Assembly: GCF_022867885.1 (NCBI RefSeq)
Contig: NZ_JALIFP010000033.1
Coordinates: 1 to 46,213, forward strand
Direction: 5' to 3'
Length of the DNA: 46,213 bases
Source of the DNA: Lederbergia sp. NSJ-179
GTDB lineage: Bacteria; Bacillota; Bacilli; Bacillales; Bacillaceae_C
Below the pieces are notes generated by a model. That model was not told the origin of the DNA. It saw nothing but the letters and a program-made list of their open reading frames with translations, and did not search any database. The translations under genes were made by a program, and so were the position numbers. Positions 44,656-46,213 of this stretch are shown here, piece after piece; the first letter of the stretch is position 1; each line of letters opens with the position of its first letter.

Positions 44656-44958
44656 CTCAAAATACGGAGTGGAGTCCGCAAAACGGATTGAAGCTCTCGT
44701 CATAGGGATTGCTGAACTTTGGGTAGAATTGTTGAATTTTCCTAACCTAGTCAATTAAACCCCAATTATCATAGAGATATTTTCACATGGAACGGTGATT
44801 TTTAGCACTTGCAAATCACAATTATTCCGAGAAAATAATTTGAATTTAAATTTTTGGTATTCTAAAATTGTTCTGAATTTGTAGTAGATGTAAACTCAAA
44901 GTAAAGTTGTGATGTTTTAAAAAAATGCGAAGCTTTACCTCCTTTAGAGATGATTTGA
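44656..44958 (+). other. AT-rich intergenic region, no gene seen
   Basis: I see no open frame with a ribosome binding site, no clear hairpin and no convincing promoter here. Part of it (around 44840-44890) is very AT-rich (AATTTGAATTTAAATTTTTGG), which would suit a promoter or upstream element for the alpha/beta hydrolase gene. Confidence 0.5.
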
Positions 44959-44979
44959 ATGGATGAGGAGATGAATGTA

Positions 44980-45900
44980 ATGGGGGAGTTCATTAATATA
45001 CGCGGAAAGAATTTATACATTGAAGAATTCGGAAGGCATCATGAAAATACTTTACTTTATTTACATGGGGGACCAGGGGCAAGTTGTTTAGATTTTTGTT
45101 TTTATCAGGCAAAAGCACTTTCCGAATCAGTAAGAGTAGTAGCATTCGATCAAAGAGGGGTTCTTCGTTCAGACCCGATAGAACCAGATCAACCTTTTAG
45201 TATAGACGATCTAATTGAGGATTGTGAGGAAATAAGAAAATTACTAGACATTAAGGAATGGACAGTTCTAGGACATTCCTTTGGAGGCTATTTAGCACTT
45301 AAGTATGCATATAAATACCCGTTCTATGTGAAAAAATTAATTTTCGAGGCACCATCATTTAATATCGGATTATCGGCAAAATCAATCATTCAAAAAGCTA
45401 TAAATCAATTTGAAATAGAGAATCAGAAAGAATATATTTTTCAATCTAAGCGATACTTGGAGGATGCTACTTCATCAAAAGAACTTTGGGGATCGGTGGG
45501 TAAAATTTTCAAAGATTTTTTAGGAGAGAAAAAAGATTATTTATATTTAAAATCGCTAACACCAGACGAATTAAATAGTATTTATGAAGAGTCTGGTGTG
45601 TCAGATGAACTATGGCAAAGAACTCAAATACATACATACAAAATCGAGGAAGAAGGGAAGATATTTGAAAGTTTACTACCGATAATTTCGTTAGTAAATC
45701 AGCCCTCTTTACTACTACATGGGAAATTCGACCCCATTTTTTGTGAAAAACAAAAAAATATTTATATAGAAAAAGCTCCAAACAGTAAAATAATAGTATT
45801 TGAAAACAGTGCTCATTTTCCTCGGTTAGAGGAACCACAAAAATACACAGAAGAAGTAATTAATTTTATATTAGAATCTTCAAAAGCAGCTGCGTATTAA
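44980..45900 (+). CDS. Alpha/beta hydrolase (proline iminopeptidase-like)
   Basis: This serine hydrolase of about 306 residues has the classic features of the prolyl aminopeptidase group of alpha/beta hydrolases: the oxyanion motif LHGGPGASCLD, VVAFDQRGVLRSD, the nucleophile elbow LGHSFGGYLALKYA, the acid LLHGKFDPIF, and the final His in NSAHFPRLEEP. A cap domain lies between. Many such proteins act on esters or amides other than Pro-peptides, so the substrate is open. The start ATG 44980 is preferred because GATGAGGAGATG precedes it; ATG 44959 is also in frame. AT-rich codon use differs from ytpQ-ytpR and resembles the 5' region of the window, which hints at acquisition. Confidence 0.85.
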   Translation: MGEFINIRGKNLYIEEFGRHHENTLLYLHGGPGASCLDFCFYQAKALSESVRVVAFDQRGVLRSDPIEPDQPFSIDDLIEDCEEIRKLLDIKEWTVLGHSFGGYLALKYAYKYPFYVKKLIFEAPSFNIGLSAKSIIQKAINQFEIENQKEYIFQSKRYLEDATSSKELWGSVGKIFKDFLGEKKDYLYLKSLTPDELNSIYEESGVSDELWQRTQIHTYKIEEEGKIFESLLPIISLVNQPSLLLHGKFDPIFCEKQKNIYIEKAPNSKIIVFENSAHFPRLEEPQKYTEEVINFILESSKAAAY

Positions 45901-46213
45901 AAAGTAACATTCAGGGGACAAGCAGAAATTAACGGTATATTTTTATGCAAAGGGTGCTTATCTTCAATAAAAGATTATAAAACGATTAGGAGTCTACAAA
46001 ACCATTTTTTGAATCCATCTATTCATATGGTCGATTAAAAAGAGATCGGTAAGTTATTTGATTTGCTAGTATTTTTTTTCGATATAATAATTATCTGGAC
46101 AGTCAAAAGTTCTTGTCGAAAAATTGTTGAATTTTTAAATGGAAAAATAACCCAATCATGCAATCTTATGATATCCTAATGGTTCGCACACCAGAAAGGA
46201 GATCAGATCGCAG
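45901..46213 (+). other. 313-bp intergenic end of window
   Basis: No gene is seen. The last bases contain AGAAAGGAGATCAG (about 46193-46206), a good ribosome binding site, so another plus-strand gene may begin just outside the window. In B. subtilis the gene after ytpR is the DNA translocase gene sftA (ytpS), but nothing in the visible sequence shows that. Confidence 0.4.

Noticed and set aside
44475-44691. Overlapping open frames on both strands with NREYGPINREF-like repeats
   Set aside because: They are produced by the 21-bp array.

Overview
This window comes from a low-GC Gram-positive bacterium of the family Bacillaceae. The evidence is the long run of genes collinear with the Bacillus subtilis ytw-ytp region: leuS, ytwF, ytfP, ytgP/murJ, ytzE, pepV, dat, ytlP, ytlQ, ytmP, ytzH, trmB, ytnP, ytzB, ytoP, ytoQ, ytpP, ytpQ and ytpR. 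A leucine T-box leader, strong AGGAGG ribosome binding sites, the sporulation gene cse60 and TTG/GTG starts agree with this. Species cannot be named from the sequence alone.

Layout. (1) 1-4.3 kb is AT-rich and decayed: a methyltransferase tail, a frameshifted Nudix hydrolase, and an accessory PolC-type DNA polymerase whose N-terminal part is broken and internally deleted. A divergent PRPP-synthetase paralogue follows (4.3-5.3 kb). (2) 5.3-17.1 kb is the conserved leuS-to-dat block, beginning with a promoter and a Leu-specific T-box. (3) 18-28.3 kb continues the block through ytoP, with a NERD nuclease-domain protein, a probably N-terminally truncated ABC permease, a small membrane protein behind an excellent promoter, and a moaA that has lost its radical-SAM half. 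(4) 28.4-33.9 kb holds a lipoprotein plus HTH-membrane regulator pair, a succinate-semialdehyde-type dehydrogenase, a DUF84 NTPase, ytoQ, a PTS IIC-like membrane protein and ytpP. (5) 33.9-42.9 kb separates ytpP from ytpQ. It carries a 1740-residue secreted GH92 glycosidase and an mprF split by one extra base in a seven-base homopolymer. (6) 42.9-46.2 kb has ytpQ-ytpR and an alpha/beta hydrolase.

The most striking feature is not a gene. At least seven tandem-repeat arrays lie in intergenic regions, almost always just 3' of a gene: 8616-9603 (52 bp x 19), 10079-10237 (52-53 bp x 3), 17231-18055 (51 bp x 16), 22799-22987 (63 bp x 3), 23975-24125 (51 bp, degenerate), 27235-27520 (20 bp x 14) and 44440-44655 (about 21 bp x 10). 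Some share a core motif, some encode tandem hairpins, and two show higher-order (multi-unit) periodicity. One sits exactly at the breakpoint of the truncated moaA. These arrays create long but spurious open frames on both strands.

Functionally the window combines translation and tRNA genes (leuS, trmB, ytpR), peptide and amino-acid metabolism (pepV, dat, ytoP), cell envelope (murJ, mprF), signal or lactone hydrolysis (ytnP) and secreted glycan degradation (GH92). All identifications are from reading motifs and remembered family sequences; no database search was run.
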